The notes below the pieces were generated by a model. That model was not told the DNA's origin. It did no database searches and was given only the letters and a program-made list of their open reading frames with translations. Below, in pieces: positions 46,284 through 58,672 of a stretch of 64,000 bases of DNA (the first letter of the stretch is position 1; every line of letters starts with the position of its first letter). Made by a program: the position numbers and the translations under genes. The stretch comes from Erigeron canadensis (Eukaryota; Streptophyta; Magnoliopsida; Asterales; Asteraceae), in contig NC_057764.1 of the NCBI RefSeq assembly GCF_010389155.1, positions 44,276,275 through 44,340,274 of the forward strand. Reading direction: 5' to 3'.

Positions 46284-47323
46284 GGTTATAATTTATCTCA
46301 TGTTTTAACAATACTAAAATTTAAATAGAAATGTTACGGCGATGGTGGAGCCGATGACTGGTGGAATTCGAACTCTAACGGCTGTTTATTGCTATTATTA
46401 TTCAAATTTAAAATAGAAAATTACAACGGATAACCCGGGATACAGTCACATCACCCGAATAAAAAGCCAAACTCTACCCGAAACAGAATACAGTCTCTCC
46501 ACCTGTTGAATGTAGGGATCCAAAGATCACCTCTCAAGGTGCTAGTCTTGAGATAGCAATGGTAGTATTAGCCTTCCAGTGGGGAAAACTAAAAATAAAT
46601 TAAAAACATAACTTCTCTGATCGATATTAAGTTTGTTTAATACAAAGAAAGAAACTAACTGCCACTACCCCACTAAGTCATCATCCTAATCTTTAAGAAA
46701 GACTTTTAACAGGTACAATAAAAAAAAATGCATAACAAAGTTTACTTGAAATTGCATGAAAATAAAACTAAAACTACTGAAACAATAAAACGTTGTCAAT
46801 GGGCTTTGAACTGGGCTGCCAACATGGTCTGTTGCTTTGAGCTGGGCTTTAAATATGACTGCTACTTGTTGAATAATGGCTTCGGTTCACTGCCAACCCG
46901 GAACCCGACTGACCCATTTGACACCCGCCCCTGCTAGTGACTCTACTGTGATAACGGCTAGTGAACGTTGTAGTTGAGACTCGTCCCCATCAGTGACGGT
47001 TGGTGACGGTGTATGGCGTTAGCTACAGTAGCAATACGCCGGTGGCGCAGCAACAACGGCGATTGGTAGTGGTGGCCACTGCCGGCTCAACCATACTAAT
47101 GAGTTAGGCATGGCTTAAGGCCCCTAAAATACAAAGACCCCCAATTTTTATATTTTAGGCTTAATATTTTTACTAGCTTATAAATAATAAGCTAGATATT
47201 AGTATTCTATAGACTATAATTTACAACAAACTGCTAACTAGCGGTGACACCACCACATCGACATGTCTACCACCACTAGGTCCAGTGGTGTTCGTGCCAC
47301 TAAGTTCACTGTTCGCCTTTTGT

Positions 47324-47421
47324 AATTCCTTTTTATATTAATTAATGCTAATTCATTTGTAAATATGATTTTAATTCCTTTTTATATTAATTAATGCTAA
47401 TTCATTTGTAAATATGATTTT
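47324..47421. repeat. Perfect 49-bp tandem duplication
   Basis: Two adjacent copies, 47324-47372 and 47373-47421, starting AATTCCTTTTTATATTAATT and ending AAATATGATTTT. They appear identical, so the event is recent or a sequencing/assembly duplication. Confidence 0.92.
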
Positions 47422-49189
47422 AATGATTAAAAAGAAAAATTTGTATTGTAGTGAGCTAGGCCCCCAAAATTAATCTTGTTTAAGGCCTCGGAAAAGCTTG
47501 AGCCGACATTGGTGGTGGCAATGACGGCGACGATGACGATTGATGATGGTGATGGTGACGATTAATGGTAGTGGTGGCACAACGTCAAATTAACATTCAG
47601 CAAAATCTCATCAAATTTGTACAGTTAGTTGTCACAACTTTACATGCATGTTTAGGGTAGCTTTAGTGGGAAAAAATAAAAAACTAAAACTTTAAATACA
47701 AAATGATATTCTGGGATAAAAAAAATGTTTAATTTCTTAAAAAGGGTAAACTTTTTTATAAAGTAATAAAGATATAATGTTGTTATGTACTTACATTTAG
47801 ATTTTTCACGTTTAAAACGAAAGACATAAAAACCTGGAAATTTATATATTACAGTATACAATAAATACTAAAAAAATTTATATCTAAAGTTAAGTATATA
47901 ACAGTCACATATTTACCTTTTCAAATAATGAAACTTGATCTTATGTGTATTTCTTGCTAGATGATTTGCAACTTTCCTTTATATTAATTTTGTATTTTGT
48001 ATACAGATCGAAAGGTTGAGGTTTATTTGTGCACACGAATAGCTATAAATTTCGATCAAATAATTATATAGTCTGATTTAGCTTCTTTAGAAGTTTATTC
48101 ACTTAAGAGTATTTTGACTTTGATTTATCTTTAATAATACAAACTTGTATGACTTGAAGTTTGCATAATAAAACTTTTATTCTTATACTACTTCGATAAA
48201 TATCTCTTTTATAAAAAGAAACGAAGCACATGACACTGAAAGGTTGATAAACACAAAAAACACGATACAAAAGCATAAAGCCAAAACTCAAAGTATGATG
48301 TTTTTTCCCCCTAAAGAGTCTTGGTTGGAATCACGTTAGTGTGACCATCACTGATCATGTGTCATTCCTGATATGATAATTGAAGATAACTGAAATCCCT
48401 ATGTCTAGTAAATATATATTGGGCTTATTTACTCTTAGAGACGTAGTATAGGGTTTCATATTAGGTGATTGTAAACTAAGAGGACTAATGATGCACACAT
48501 TAAACACCAAAGGGGTTGAATGTGTAAATGCTCTCCTTATAAATAGAGAGTCATTAACCCTAAGTTTAGGTTAATCCCAACACATAATAAACCCTAAAAT
48601 TCGTGTGGGTATTCCTCTCAAATTCGTGCATTATGTTCCAGCCGAATTACTCATTCCATTAATCACCTTGTTATGAGAACCCGAAATCAATAGCAATTAT
48701 GCTTTAATATTCTTACAGGTTCCACGGGACGATTGAGGATGTTTTATCACTCGAATCGAATCATGTTTATTCCAACAGTCTTTACTAGAGAAATGGAATA
48801 CTATAAAGACTACGCATATATTAACTTATATTAAAATTTTAAAAGTTTTAGTTGGTTAGACCGAATGAAATAACGATGGTTACGAAGTAAACGTAATAAT
48901 GGAATGAACATTTTAGTTGCTTTGAGCATTATTCCTTGTACCGTTTGATGTTAAAGTCAAATAAAATGAAATTAATATAAAAAATAAGTCTAAAAAATCC
49001 TATACATAACAAAATGTAATTGGTTGATGGAGTTATTAGAAAGCTATATTTATAACTTGTGATGGAAGAAAAAGAAAACATAGATAACAAAGATGTTATT
49101 TTATTCTATTACATAATAGTACATTGTATTGGCCTTTATTTTATTTTATGTCCTATCAAACAAGTGATAAAATAAGCCACGTACATAAC

Positions 49190-49395
49190 TTATGGAAAAC
49201 ATCAATGATAAATTGGTATAACGGTTCCGGTGTGTTATAGGTCCGAGTTTTGAGCCTTCATTCAGCCGATTATAAAATATAGGTAGTATTTTTATAAGGA
49301 GATTCAAGTATGAGAGGTAAAGTTTACCCTTATTAATAGTCGTGTTTTTGTACAAAACAGTAATGCTAGACCTCTGACGTGAAATTCACATTTTA
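49190..49395 (+). repeat. SINE-like segment (relative of 775-975)
   Basis: Near its start GATAAATTGGTATAACGG resembles a decayed tRNA-type A box, and GTCCGAGTTTTGAGCC could be a decayed B box. The 3' half GGTAAAGTTTACCCTTATTAATAGTCGTG and CTAGACCTCTGACG is shared with 775-975. No target duplication found. Confidence 0.45.
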
Positions 49396-49602
49396 AAGAA
49401 GAAAAGCGAAAAAAAAATATATATATATATGGAAAACAAGTTTAACTCAAATATAGGAAAAAAGTAGTGTTACTGAATGGGGCGAGTCAAACACCCCCTC
49501 AATTTGTAGAGTAGAATAATCTACATCTATCTGGCCATCTGGATTCCAGCCTTGCCAATCATACATATATCTCACTCTGTAAGTAAACCCTTCAATTCCG
49601 TC

Positions 49603-52484
49603 ATGAACTCCGGCCAGTTCGCCGTCACACTCATCACCATCCTCACACTGTCAACAACCTCTTCATCCCATCGACTAATCCGTTTAAACCCACAACCAAG
49701 CTTCCTTAAAAACGACATAGACACACACACATTCTGTGAGAGCTGGAAGTTTTCAGTAGAAACAAACGATGCAGGAACATGGAGTGTTGTTCCAGAGAGA
49801 TGTGTCGGGTTTGTTAAGGAATACATGAATGGAGATCGGTACCGGTCGGATTCAGAAGTGATTGCTGACTACGCATTGGAGTATGCTAAAAAAGTGGAAA
49901 TTGGTAGTGATGGGAAGGATGTTTGGGTGTTTGATATCGATGAGACTTTGCTGTCTAATTTGCCTTATTATGTTCTTCATGGTTATGGGTAAGTATAAGC
50001 CGGTTGTTGGATTCCTTTTCTTTTCCACTCTTGTTTTAATGATGAATGATTTTGATTGGAAATGTTAAGTATTATAGTAATACTTTTCTTTCAACGACAG
50101 ATGTTAGTAGTTAGTTATCCCAAGTTAATAATGGAAGGCCAATTTGAACCCGTGATCTACAAAGAGGTCTGAGACACTTTTGGCTTATATGTTTATCGGC
50201 TAAACAAAAACTCTCAAAGTTAGTCTTGTTTTAAATGGTTAAAGTGTGGGCTTATATATATATATGCATTGGCACACAACTGCAGGGCTATAGAAAAATC
50301 AGGGGGCTAAAGTGGCAGCTTTAGCAGCCTCACCTGTGAGACAACCATGTTTATGATTTGATTGGTTGTACGTTGTGTTGGGAGTTACACTTGGATTTGG
50401 TTGAATATATGTACCATTGGCCATGGGGAGTGAGTGTTAGAAGTGCATATAGCTTATCTGTGTGTTTCTGAAAGCCAAAGCGCAGTTTGAAGTGGGTAGA
50501 TATTATGTCATGCGTGTTTTAGTTTTAAGTCATATTTGGCATGAAATTGATGTGTTTGTAACACAATATCAGATAGCCTTCTAGGACTTGTGAGGTTAGG
50601 GGAAGGATATTGTTCAGAAAAAGGGTTTTATGTACCTCGGTTTCTAAATGGGTTATCAAACCGGATGCATACCTGTCTGGATACTAGTGCAACATAACAA
50701 CTTACTTTTTAATTATTTGACGATATACTTACGCAAGGTTAGATGTGATAATGCAGTTCATTCAAGAATTTAGAATTCACAAAGAGTATAAAGTTATGTA
50801 GTTTTGTAAAATTTAGAGTTCACAAGATTTAAATTTGATATATCATTTATAGCTAGTGTTTGATGAACCCGAGTTACATGAATTAAGCTATTTAACCTTT
50901 TTGTGTGGTTAGTGGAGGGTAAATTCTGATATGCACTCGGGCATGGTAACGAATATAGCTTAGAAATTTCCACCAGCATTGACCGAAGTATAGAAGTTGT
51001 GATTGATTCTCAATGTGGGTTTTACCAAACCTTTGTCTGTAGATGCCACTACAAGTCTACAAGCATGATAGAGTGTGCTTCGTTTACATACATACTGTAA
51101 TAAATGTTTTATCCTCTCATGGGTTTGGTTGGGTTGGTGTTATGCTCATCTTTGCAGCTATTTCTGATAAATGTAAGTGCACCCTGTAATAAACAAACAT
51201 ATTTTCATTGGACTGGAGTTTGTGGAAGAATATGGGTTCTTGCAAACTAGCATTTAAACGAGTGACTCCAACAAAGAAACTCGATTTAGGTAGACCACTT
51301 ATATGAATGTCACATCTAGGCTATTCTAGGGAGATTTCCGTGTTGCATCATGTTGACTACTATCATCACCAAACTAAAGACTATTTTTAGCTAAACAATT
51401 TATCCCACCAGATATACCAGTCAATTCCATCTAAATGTTTGTGTTGTAATATCTAATCCATTTTTCATTGATTGGCACAATGCATTAAATGACAGTTGGT
51501 TTTGGATATTAATTACCTGAGTGGATCAGAACACAGAAATTGTCAAGTGAAAGTATGACATTATAACCTAGTATTTTCCTTTATGGTTAACTAGATTGCT
51601 TTTATGAAAATAGATCAGAGGTCTTTGATGAGAAGTCTTTCGACGAGTGGGTAGACTTGGCTGAGGCGCCTGCCTTACCAGCAAGTTTCAGGCTGTACAA
51701 TGAACTTCAACAGTTGGGTTTCAAGATTTTCTTGCTGACAGGCCGAAGTGAATTTCAAAGAAAATGCACTGACAAGAATCTCGAGTATGCTGGATTCACC
51801 AACTACGAAAAGCTTATCTTAAGGTAATTTACTTCTAAAGGCCAACAATTCATAATTTATCAAACATTATATCATGAAAATAATTCCTTTCTAGACATGA
51901 CAAATTGGGCGGGGAACAGGTTGAACAAAACGTCTAAAAGAGTCATTTTCTGCGGGCCTGGAAAATTATTTGACCCACTGGATCGACAACACCTATTGTC
52001 CAAATATGTGAACTATTTTGTTTAACTCCATAATTTCCAAAAGCACCAACCAAAACCTCCTAATTGTTGAATAAAGTGATTTAGGCGGTTTTGTACCATT
52101 ATAGACACAAGTTGGGTGACATTCAACCCAATTGAATTGTATCCTTGTGAGCTATTTAGTTATTTTATCTGTTAGACCGATAAAGATAAATTTTAACCCC
52201 GAATTAAAGTAATTATAAGTAAACAGTTCTTAAATGTCACATGCATTTCTTTCCATTCTATATTTCTCTGTGTTGTTTAACTTTGATATGTTTATGAATG
52301 AAACAGGGGAGACTTGGATTTAGGTAAATCAGCTACTTCGTACAAATCCGAGAAGAGACAGGAACTCAAAGACGAAGGGTACAGAATACACGGGAGCTCT
52401 GGAGACCAATGGAGTGATTTGTTGGGTTTTGCAACTGGAACAAGATCCTTTAAACTTCCAAATCCACTGTATTACATCCCTTGA
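49603..52484 (+). CDS. Plant acid phosphatase, HAD superfamily class III (VSP/APS1 type)
   Basis: Three exons, 49603-49988, 51614-51823 and 52307-52484, give 257 aa with all phases consistent. Residues 1-22 or so form a hydrophobic, Thr/Ser-rich signal peptide, so the product should be secreted or vacuolar. All four HAD motifs are present: FDIDETLLSN (Asp111 nucleophile, Asp113), FLLTGR (Thr171), the lysine of YKSEKR (Lys212 or Lys215) and GDQWSDLLG (Asp232, Asp236). This is the acid phosphatase B-like family that includes plant vegetative storage proteins; because the nucleophile Asp is kept, it should be an active phosphatase rather than a storage-only form. Substrate unknown. The ATG at 49603 gives a clean signal peptide; the frame is open farther upstream but with no ATG. 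Intron 1 is long (1.6 kb) and has a tRNA-like repeat fragment near 50140-50165. Intact. Confidence 0.93.
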
Positions 52485-53475
52485 TTTAGTAACACAATAA
52501 CATTGCCAAGTTATAAGCCACTTTTAGTTCTGTCATTGATTGCTTCTGGTTTGCAAGCTATTATGCTTGTATGCCTTCAAATTTGTGTAAACATTGCTAC
52601 ATTGTGCAAGTGTTACTTTACTTCCATTCTAATAGTTATTTGTTTGACTCTTCTTTTTAGTTTTGAATGTTTCCAGTGGATTTAAGCTCCATGGTTTCAT
52701 TTTCATCACTACCACCAGCATTTGGTAATGTTGAATATGTTTTTAATAAAAAAAACCTTATTAGGGAAGCATCTGATGCATTGATGTTTTAGACTTTTTG
52801 GTTAATCATGCGTGTGTTTTTTTTATTTTTCTTACTAAATGTGTTATCAAAGCATCAAAAGCCTCATGTGTTTAAGTTTTTTCATTCGAAAGCATGTTTT
52901 CAAGTTGTAATAATTTTTATCACTCTTGGTTTTGAATCTCGTCTAGCAAACTAGCTAGCATGAGTTATATTAACCAAATTGCCTGTTTGTATATAGGTAA
53001 AAGAATGACAGGGATGGGTGACCAAACATAAGTCCAACTTAGCTGGTATCTTACTTGCAACCATAAAATAGAGTTGGCAATTATAAGTATTTGAAGACAC
53101 CCGTACAGGAAAAAATAAAAATTAAAAATGGTCCTCTGCATAAATGATCAATCCTTCTACATCATTTTGACAAAAAATAAAGTTTTAGATTACAAATGTA
53201 AAAAGTTAGATTGTTATATTATAAAATTCAGAAGAAAATATGTTTGAAAGTCATACATTTTAATCCGAAGTCGTTTGACCTATTACCTGACCATCTGATT
53301 TACCATCAATATGCTATCAACTTATCAAATATGTGCTTCTTAAAGGAAGAGCATTTTGATTTTCCCTATTCAATTTCAGAAAGTTTAATGATTCCAATAA
53401 CATAATTTGATAGGATTGTAATGATATTGTTAAAGTTAATGAGTAATTTAAACTTATTATTAATTTTCTTGTTTA

Positions 53476-53476
<1 letters not shown>

Positions 53477-53506
<30 letters not shown>
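53477..53506. repeat. (ATT)n microsatellite
   Basis: About nine to ten ATT units. Confidence 0.9.
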
Positions 53507-54261
53507 AAGTAATACATTTAAACTTATTAAAACTAACACATATACGGATCAAGCTAGTAATGAGGATTTTGGTGAAGGTTAGGATATTCCGGTTGGTTTG
53601 AGAATCGGATGTTTGGTTTGTAGTCATATGGATGCATTTTGAGAAGAAGAAGGTGAAAAAATAGTGTAAAAAGGCGTTCAAAATAGGACTGGAGGCCTTT
53701 TTTGGCCCGTAACGCACCGGGGCGGTGTGCTCTACTTTTTGGGCATGACTTTTGCATCTAACGCCCCATTCCATGTGGCCTAATATAATACTGTAGAGTA
53801 ATTTATATGCCCGTGGGAGTGGGTCAAGTCGTGTGGGCCAAATGCCCAAATCTATAAGAATCGAAGTGCAAAAATGGGAAGGAAAAAAGAAATGACCCAT
53901 CACCTGTTGTACTCACATGGTCATGAACCGGACAAAGTTGGTTCCTTACTACAAGTCTAAAATACTCTTTGAGTTTCTGAATCTTTGGATATAATTGTTA
54001 ACAGCTTCTCTTGAAAGATCAGTTTTGTCTCGTCATAATTTCCCATGTGACTCTGCTTATTATTCTATCACATGAACTCCTTTTTCTGTTTCAAACTACC
54101 GTCCTAATGTCAGGCCTAGAGTTCGAACTTTACTAGTAAACATCTTGAGAATGTTTAGAGGAAAGGTTTGAAAACGGTCGTTATGTTGCATAAGTCCAAA
54201 TAAAAGACTCGCTTTTTTCTGAGTAACATGAACATAAATAACATCATCCGTTTTATAAGGG

Positions 54262-54424
54262 AGGGATTCCCTAATTATCCCAACTTGATTAGTAAGTTGG
54301 GAGAATCTTGACGATGAAAATCAAGGGTCAAGATTTAAGATCTTTAAAACTTATTCTTAAATCTTGACCTTTGATTTTCATCCAAGGATAATCAAGTTGG
54401 GATAATTTTAGAGAATCCTTTCCC
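54262..54424. mobile_element. Small foldback MITE
   Basis: The left arm GGATTCCCTAATTATCCCAACTTGATTA is matched by the inverted right arm ATAATCAAGTTGGGATAATTTTAGAGAATCC. The inner arms continue with AATCTTGACGATGAAAATCAAGG(GTC) against ATCTTGACCTTTGATTTTCATC. The whole of about 160 bp can fold on itself. No target duplication was fixed. Confidence 0.65.
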
Positions 54425-54794
54425 GTTTTATAACTACATTTATTCAACATTTCAACTTGTTACAAGAACTCAAGACCTGTTTGTCTCTAGTGCAAATCAT
54501 AATGGGTTGATCTTTAATTATATGTTTTATACATGTGCTGATTGGGCAATATAAACTACATTATTGTTACAACAAAAAATTTCTTGTCATAAAGTAATTT
54601 ATAAGGTTTTATGCATTTAGAAACACCTTTGGATACTTTACGGAAAAAAAAAAAGAAACACTTTGGATGACTATCTCTGTTTTGACTTTGTCAACCTATT
54701 CGACCTGTTTTCATTTTATCCAAGTGTTCAGTGTTATTTGTAGTGTGGGCAAGATAGTTGTGATCTGGCATACTGATGTTATGCATTTAATCTA

Positions 54795-56131
54795 GAGAAA
54801 ATGTCACAAATGGTCCTTGTAGTTTGTTACATTCGCATTTTGCCCCCTGTGCTTTTTTTCGTTACAACTGGTCCCTGACTTTTTCATTTTTGTTGCTAGA
54901 AGCCCCTGACACTAACTTCTGTTAAATTTTGCCGTTAAAAGCCTTCACGTGCGACGCACGTGAGGGTATATGTGTCTTTTTAACAACCCTAAGGACTATT
55001 TGTGACAATATTTATTTACTAACATGCTCTGCAATGCATTAATATATGAATATATATATATAATATAATATATCTCCACCAATAATTCAAGATCTTATAT
55101 CTAACTTATTTTTATCCTTTTATCTCTATATTCTCTCTCCCAGTTACCAAACCCAAAATATGATGATGGTGATGGATGAGGTATATTTAAAAGATGATGG
55201 TGATGGATAGTGATGGTGGGGCGGTAGAAGATGATGGTGATCCGCCGGTTTTTGGTTTGTTGTGTACACTGTCAAAGACGTTTCTGGGTTTGATGGTGCT
55301 CCGCCGGTTAGTTTGGTCAGATTTTGGCCGGAAAAGGAGTGCCCGGAATTTTGAAGATATCTTGACTAGATATTTAGAGGATATTTGTTGTGGATATAAA
55401 TACACATATTTTGTATGGATATATCTATACAACAAATGTCACAAATCTACTAACTTGGTGATATAGATACACATATTTGGAAGATGAAGAATACCACTTG
55501 GTGATATTAGTATTGTGTCGATGCAAAAGCATGGTTGCCACCCTTTTCTTCTTCATTCATGTTGGTGTAAAAATGATGGTGTTAAAGGGATTAAGTGTGT
55601 TTGGATAAAGAAAACTAGAAGGAATGGTAGGTAGTTTCCAATCATATCATATAAGTATAAATATATCTTTCTTTTTATGTTAGAATATAAATATTTCTAG
55701 TAGGTTATTCTTCACATATATATAATTCAATTAATTGTTTTGCATCGACTCATCAGTTTATCTTGAAGACTTGTGTTTTTTTTTTCCTTTCTGATTTGTG
55801 GGTTTGTTGAATTTTGATGAGGATCAAAATTGTTTTTGTATATTCATATGGATATCATGATAAGAAGATCCAGGAAAAAGAATATGTGGTTGGATTTTGG
55901 TGGTGTGCACGGTTATGTCTGGAATGATGAAGTAGCAAGAGGGAGGAAAGGGGTATTTTTATTTAAATTGACGATTATACCTTTACTAACAGCCTTAAAA
56001 TAACGACTGTTAGTGTTAGGGGCTTCTTACAACGAAAATGAAAAACTTAGAGACCAGTTGCAACGAAAAAAAAGCACAAGGGGCAAAATGCGAATGTGAC
56101 AAACCAAAAGGACCATTTGTGACATTTTCTC
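54795..56131. mobile_element. Non-autonomous Mutator-like element (MULE-2), 1337 bp
   Basis: Terminal inverted repeats of about 125 bp begin GAGAAAATGTCACAAATGGT on both ends and continue through CACATTCGCATTTTGCCCC and AAGCCCCTAACACTAAC. A perfect 9-bp target duplication, TTTAATCTA, lies at 54786-54794 and 56132-56140. Subterminal CACGTGCGACGCACGTGAGGGTAT resembles a motif in MULE-1. The GC-richer interior (55194-55380) is open for 82-90 codons on both strands, with no domain I recognise; it may be captured host DNA (Pack-MULE) or chance. No transposase. Confidence 0.9.
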
Positions 56132-56438
56132 TTTAATCTATAACCAAACAGAAGTATGCAATATTGAATATAGAACTTATATTATGAATAAACCAAAATG
56201 TCAACCTCCATTATTAATGCTAGTCAAATACTATACCAATATTGCTAAATCTTTCTGTTATCCATACAAAATACAAACAATAATTACATGAATATTATAT
56301 ATATATAATCTTTACCATACTACCCTCCAACAAATGCTCTACCCCTAGTGAGAAAAACACCCATCAAGCTACATTCCTTCAAAACAGGTTTTCGAGCAGA
56401 ATTAGGCCTATTTTCGACCAAATCGTGTCAACGTCACC

Positions 56439-57701
56439 TCATGGCGCCGACGAGTTTAAAGATTGAAGTAATGTACCACAAGCAAGAGGCCTAACAGAAG
56501 GAATTCTAAGACAACTTAATCCACCACCAGGAATCAAAGAACACTCGGGTTGTGGCCTTTGCATTTCTAATCCCGGTATACAATTCAGCTCAATATCGAA
56601 TCCCACATTTTTATCATACAATTTTGGGCATTCTTGACTAAACCCTGATATAAAATTATAAGCCACACTAAACTTCAACAAGCTCCTTAGCTCACAAACA
56701 AAATCTGGTAACTCACCTGATAACTTATTATGTGCCACATTCAAAACTTCGATATCTTCTAAACAAGATATGGTATCGGGTAAATGGCCCATTAACGAAT
56801 TAAAACTTGCATCAAAAACTTGCACATCAGACCACATTCCAATCCCTTGAGGTATACAACCAGTTAACTGATTATTCATAAACAATATTTCTTTCAACTT
56901 TGGGCTTGCATAACCAAAGTTTATTGGTATATCACCACTCAACTTATTGTTTGCTAAATTTATAACAGAAGCAGGCGAGTTGGCTAAACTTTGTGGGATT
57001 TCGCCTTCAAAAAAGTTGTTATTTAAAAAAATGGCATCAAGATTCTTGTTAAAGACTTCTTGTGGGATGGGCCCGGAAAATGAGTTAAATCTAAGGTCTA
57101 AATATAACAGGTTTGGGATTTGAAGGGTTGTAACAGGAAATGGGCCAGAAAACATGTTATTACTAAGGTCAAGTTCAGTGAGGGCAAAAAGGTCTTTAAA
57201 AGATGTTGGTATAATGCCTGTGAATCTATTACTATTGAGGTGAAGTAAAGACATATCAGTGAGAAGAGAGAGCTCTTTTACTAAAATGCCCTTGAGGTTG
57301 CCATGGTTGAGATCTATACCTGCAACAACTGGCCCATAAGGATCACCACCACCAACCATTTCACTTGTTGGATCTGCACAAAACACACCATGATAACTAC
57401 ATACATTTGACCCGACCCATGATTTCAACAGCCCATTTGGGTCACTTTTGATCTCTGCTTTCCATGCTTGAAGTGCTATATAAGCATTCTTGAGACTTGA
57501 TGATGATGATGGAGATGATGGGCTTGGGTAAGTCAGCCCACCACCGCCACCTACCCACCCACCACTGCCACCAACACCTACACCAACACCAACACCAACA
57601 CCAACTCCACCACCAACACTAAATGAAGCACCATTAGTAGTTCTGTTTTCTAAGATAATGAAAATTATAGAAAGCAGAAAAATGAAACGTTTTCCTTGCA
57701 T
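56439..57701 (-). CDS. Secreted leucine-rich-repeat protein, LRX/At4g06744-like
   Basis: A single exon of 420 aa. Residues 1-24 are a signal peptide (RFIFLLSIIFIIL core). Next come a Gly/Val-rich tract of alternating VG (about 30-45), a GGGGG patch and a Ser/Pro-rich linker. From about residue 72 there is an LRR N-terminal cap (LQAWKAEIKSDPNGLLKSW, then CSYHGVFC). About nine LRRs of the plant extracellular type follow (for example LTELDLSNNMFSGPFP, LYLDLRFNSFSGPIP, VLNVAHNKLSGELP). A Cys-rich end, LNCIPGLEMQRPQPEC, matches the tail of the LRR domain in leucine-rich-repeat extensins. There is no extensin Ser-Pro4 region, no transmembrane helix and no kinase, so it is expected in the cell wall, possibly binding peptide ligands such as RALFs as LRX proteins do; that is inferred from the family. 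Frame intact. Confidence 0.88.
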   Translation of the reverse strand: MQGKRFIFLLSIIFIILENRTTNGASFSVGGGVGVGVGVGVGVGGSGGWVGGGGGLTYPSPSSPSSSSSLKNAYIALQAWKAEIKSDPNGLLKSWVGSNVCSYHGVFCADPTSEMVGGGDPYGPVVAGIDLNHGNLKGILVKELSLLTDMSLLHLNSNRFTGIIPTSFKDLFALTELDLSNNMFSGPFPVTTLQIPNLLYLDLRFNSFSGPIPQEVFNKNLDAIFLNNNFFEGEIPQSLANSPASVINLANNKLSGDIPINFGYASPKLKEILFMNNQLTGCIPQGIGMWSDVQVFDASFNSLMGHLPDTISCLEDIEVLNVAHNKLSGELPDFVCELRSLLKFSVAYNFISGFSQECPKLYDKNVGFDIELNCIPGLEMQRPQPECSLIPGGGLSCLRIPSVRPLACGTLLQSLNSSAP

Positions 57702-57824
57702 TATGTTTTATGTGGGGGAGTTTTGAAGTAAAGTTATTTGTATGTACAGGAAGATTGATAGATGGGGGAAGATGGAGGTGGGTCTTGAATTTAATGATTT
57801 TGTATCATATGTGTGTCTGTGTGT

Positions 57825-57836
57825 TGGTATATATGT
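57825..57836 (-). promoter_or_regulatory. Candidate TATA box of the LRR gene
   Basis: The minus strand reads CACATATATACCAAC about 125 bp upstream of the ATG at 57701. Plausible spacing; unproven. Confidence 0.35.
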
Positions 57837-58287
57837 GGGTGAATCTTTTGCATAATTCTTCTTGGGTTTTACATGTATTGAAATAACAAAGTTAACTAAG
57901 TACATTTGACTTTTTTACTAGTACCATTAGATAACGTTTGTTAATTGGGATACCCGCGTGTTGCAGTGGCACTTTTGAAAAAAAAAAAAGGGGTAAAATG
58001 TGAGGTATCATGAACAAAAAACAATGGGTTGTATTGAATAAAAATATAAGTGATGCGACTAATAATTTTAATCAAATATAGAAATTAAACTGAGATCTTG
58101 TCTTCTACATCAACTAACCCTTATCAATCCAGCGTTATAAAGATTAAAACGAAATTGAAAAAAAAACTACTTTCAATCTACATGAATATACATAGTGAAC
58201 AACCTGCAACGTCAATATACCACAATATTTATTACCTAAACGCACAAACATCTCTATTCCAAAAAATCAATGATAGATACGTAGATG

Positions 58288-58664
58288 CAAGGTTGTAAAA
58301 CTCCTCCGAGTCGGCCGAATTCTCAAGATAAACTTCTGACTCTCCACCTCGCCGAGTCGAGTCCAAGTCACTAATTCTCCAACCTTGACGCGGACAAAAT
58401 GATGATGAAGCGTGCATCTATCAACTGATCTAACGTGTAATTTGAAGTTTAAATTATTATGTTAATGTTTTTTAAACAATTATGTTTAAATTTAAAGTTT
58501 GGAATATATTTTTAAAGTTTATAACATATAATTTCAAAAATACTTATGTTTGTATATAAAACTCCAATCTGAGTTCTCCTTAAGTCGAGTCCGATTTTCC
58601 AAAAACTCCTGACCCCCCTCCCCCCCGGCCGAGTCCAGTCCGAGTCACAAGTTTACCAACCTTG
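58288..58664. mobile_element. hAT-type miniature element, 377 bp, 8-bp TSD
   Basis: Flanked by CGTAGATG at 58280-58287 and 58665-58672. The ends are CAAGGTTGTAAAACT at the left and, inward from the right, CAAGGTTGGTAAACTT. Subterminal CTCCGAGTCGGCCGA and GGCCGAGTCCAGTCCGAGTC blocks flank an AT-rich middle. Typical non-autonomous hAT. Confidence 0.88.
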
Positions 58665-58672
58665 CGTAGATG

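Larger units (their letters stand above)
46292..49602. other. Intergenic upstream of the acid phosphatase gene
   Basis: No gene recognised. GC-richer patches at about 46330-46550 and 46930-47100 contain GGTGGTGGC/GATGGTGAT-type simple sequence. A paired block, TTAAGGCCCCTAAAAT (about 47114) and GGCCCCCAAAATTAAT..TTTAAGGCCTC (about 47459-47489), suggests another degraded transposon of about 390 bp around the tandem repeat at 47324. A SINE-like segment lies at 49190-49395. Confidence 0.5.
52485..54785. other. Downstream of acid phosphatase; intergenic
   Basis: The first few hundred bases include the 3' untranslated region (AATAAAAAAA near 52744 is a possible polyadenylation signal). Farther right is an (ATT)n microsatellite (53477-53505), a GC-richer repeat-like patch (about 53690-53780) and a near-palindromic pair, CCCTAATTATCCCAACTTGATTA (about 54269) with AATCAAGTTGGGATAATTTTAGAG (about 54390), probably a small foldback MITE of about 160 bp. 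No gene found. Confidence 0.5.

Noticed and set aside
49552..49602. Upstream extension of the acid phosphatase frame
   Set aside because: The extension has no ATG, and the ATG at 49603 begins a proper signal peptide.
50105..50215. tRNA-like string with GAACCCGTGATCT in acid phosphatase intron 1
   Set aside because: Only a B-box-like match is visible, with no cloverleaf, so it is at most a SINE fragment and not a tRNA gene.
53460..53903. 147-codon minus-strand frame
   Set aside because: Composition follows local simple sequence (it ends in poly-Asn from the ATT microsatellite), with no domain and no splice context. The GC-rich middle looks like a repeat.
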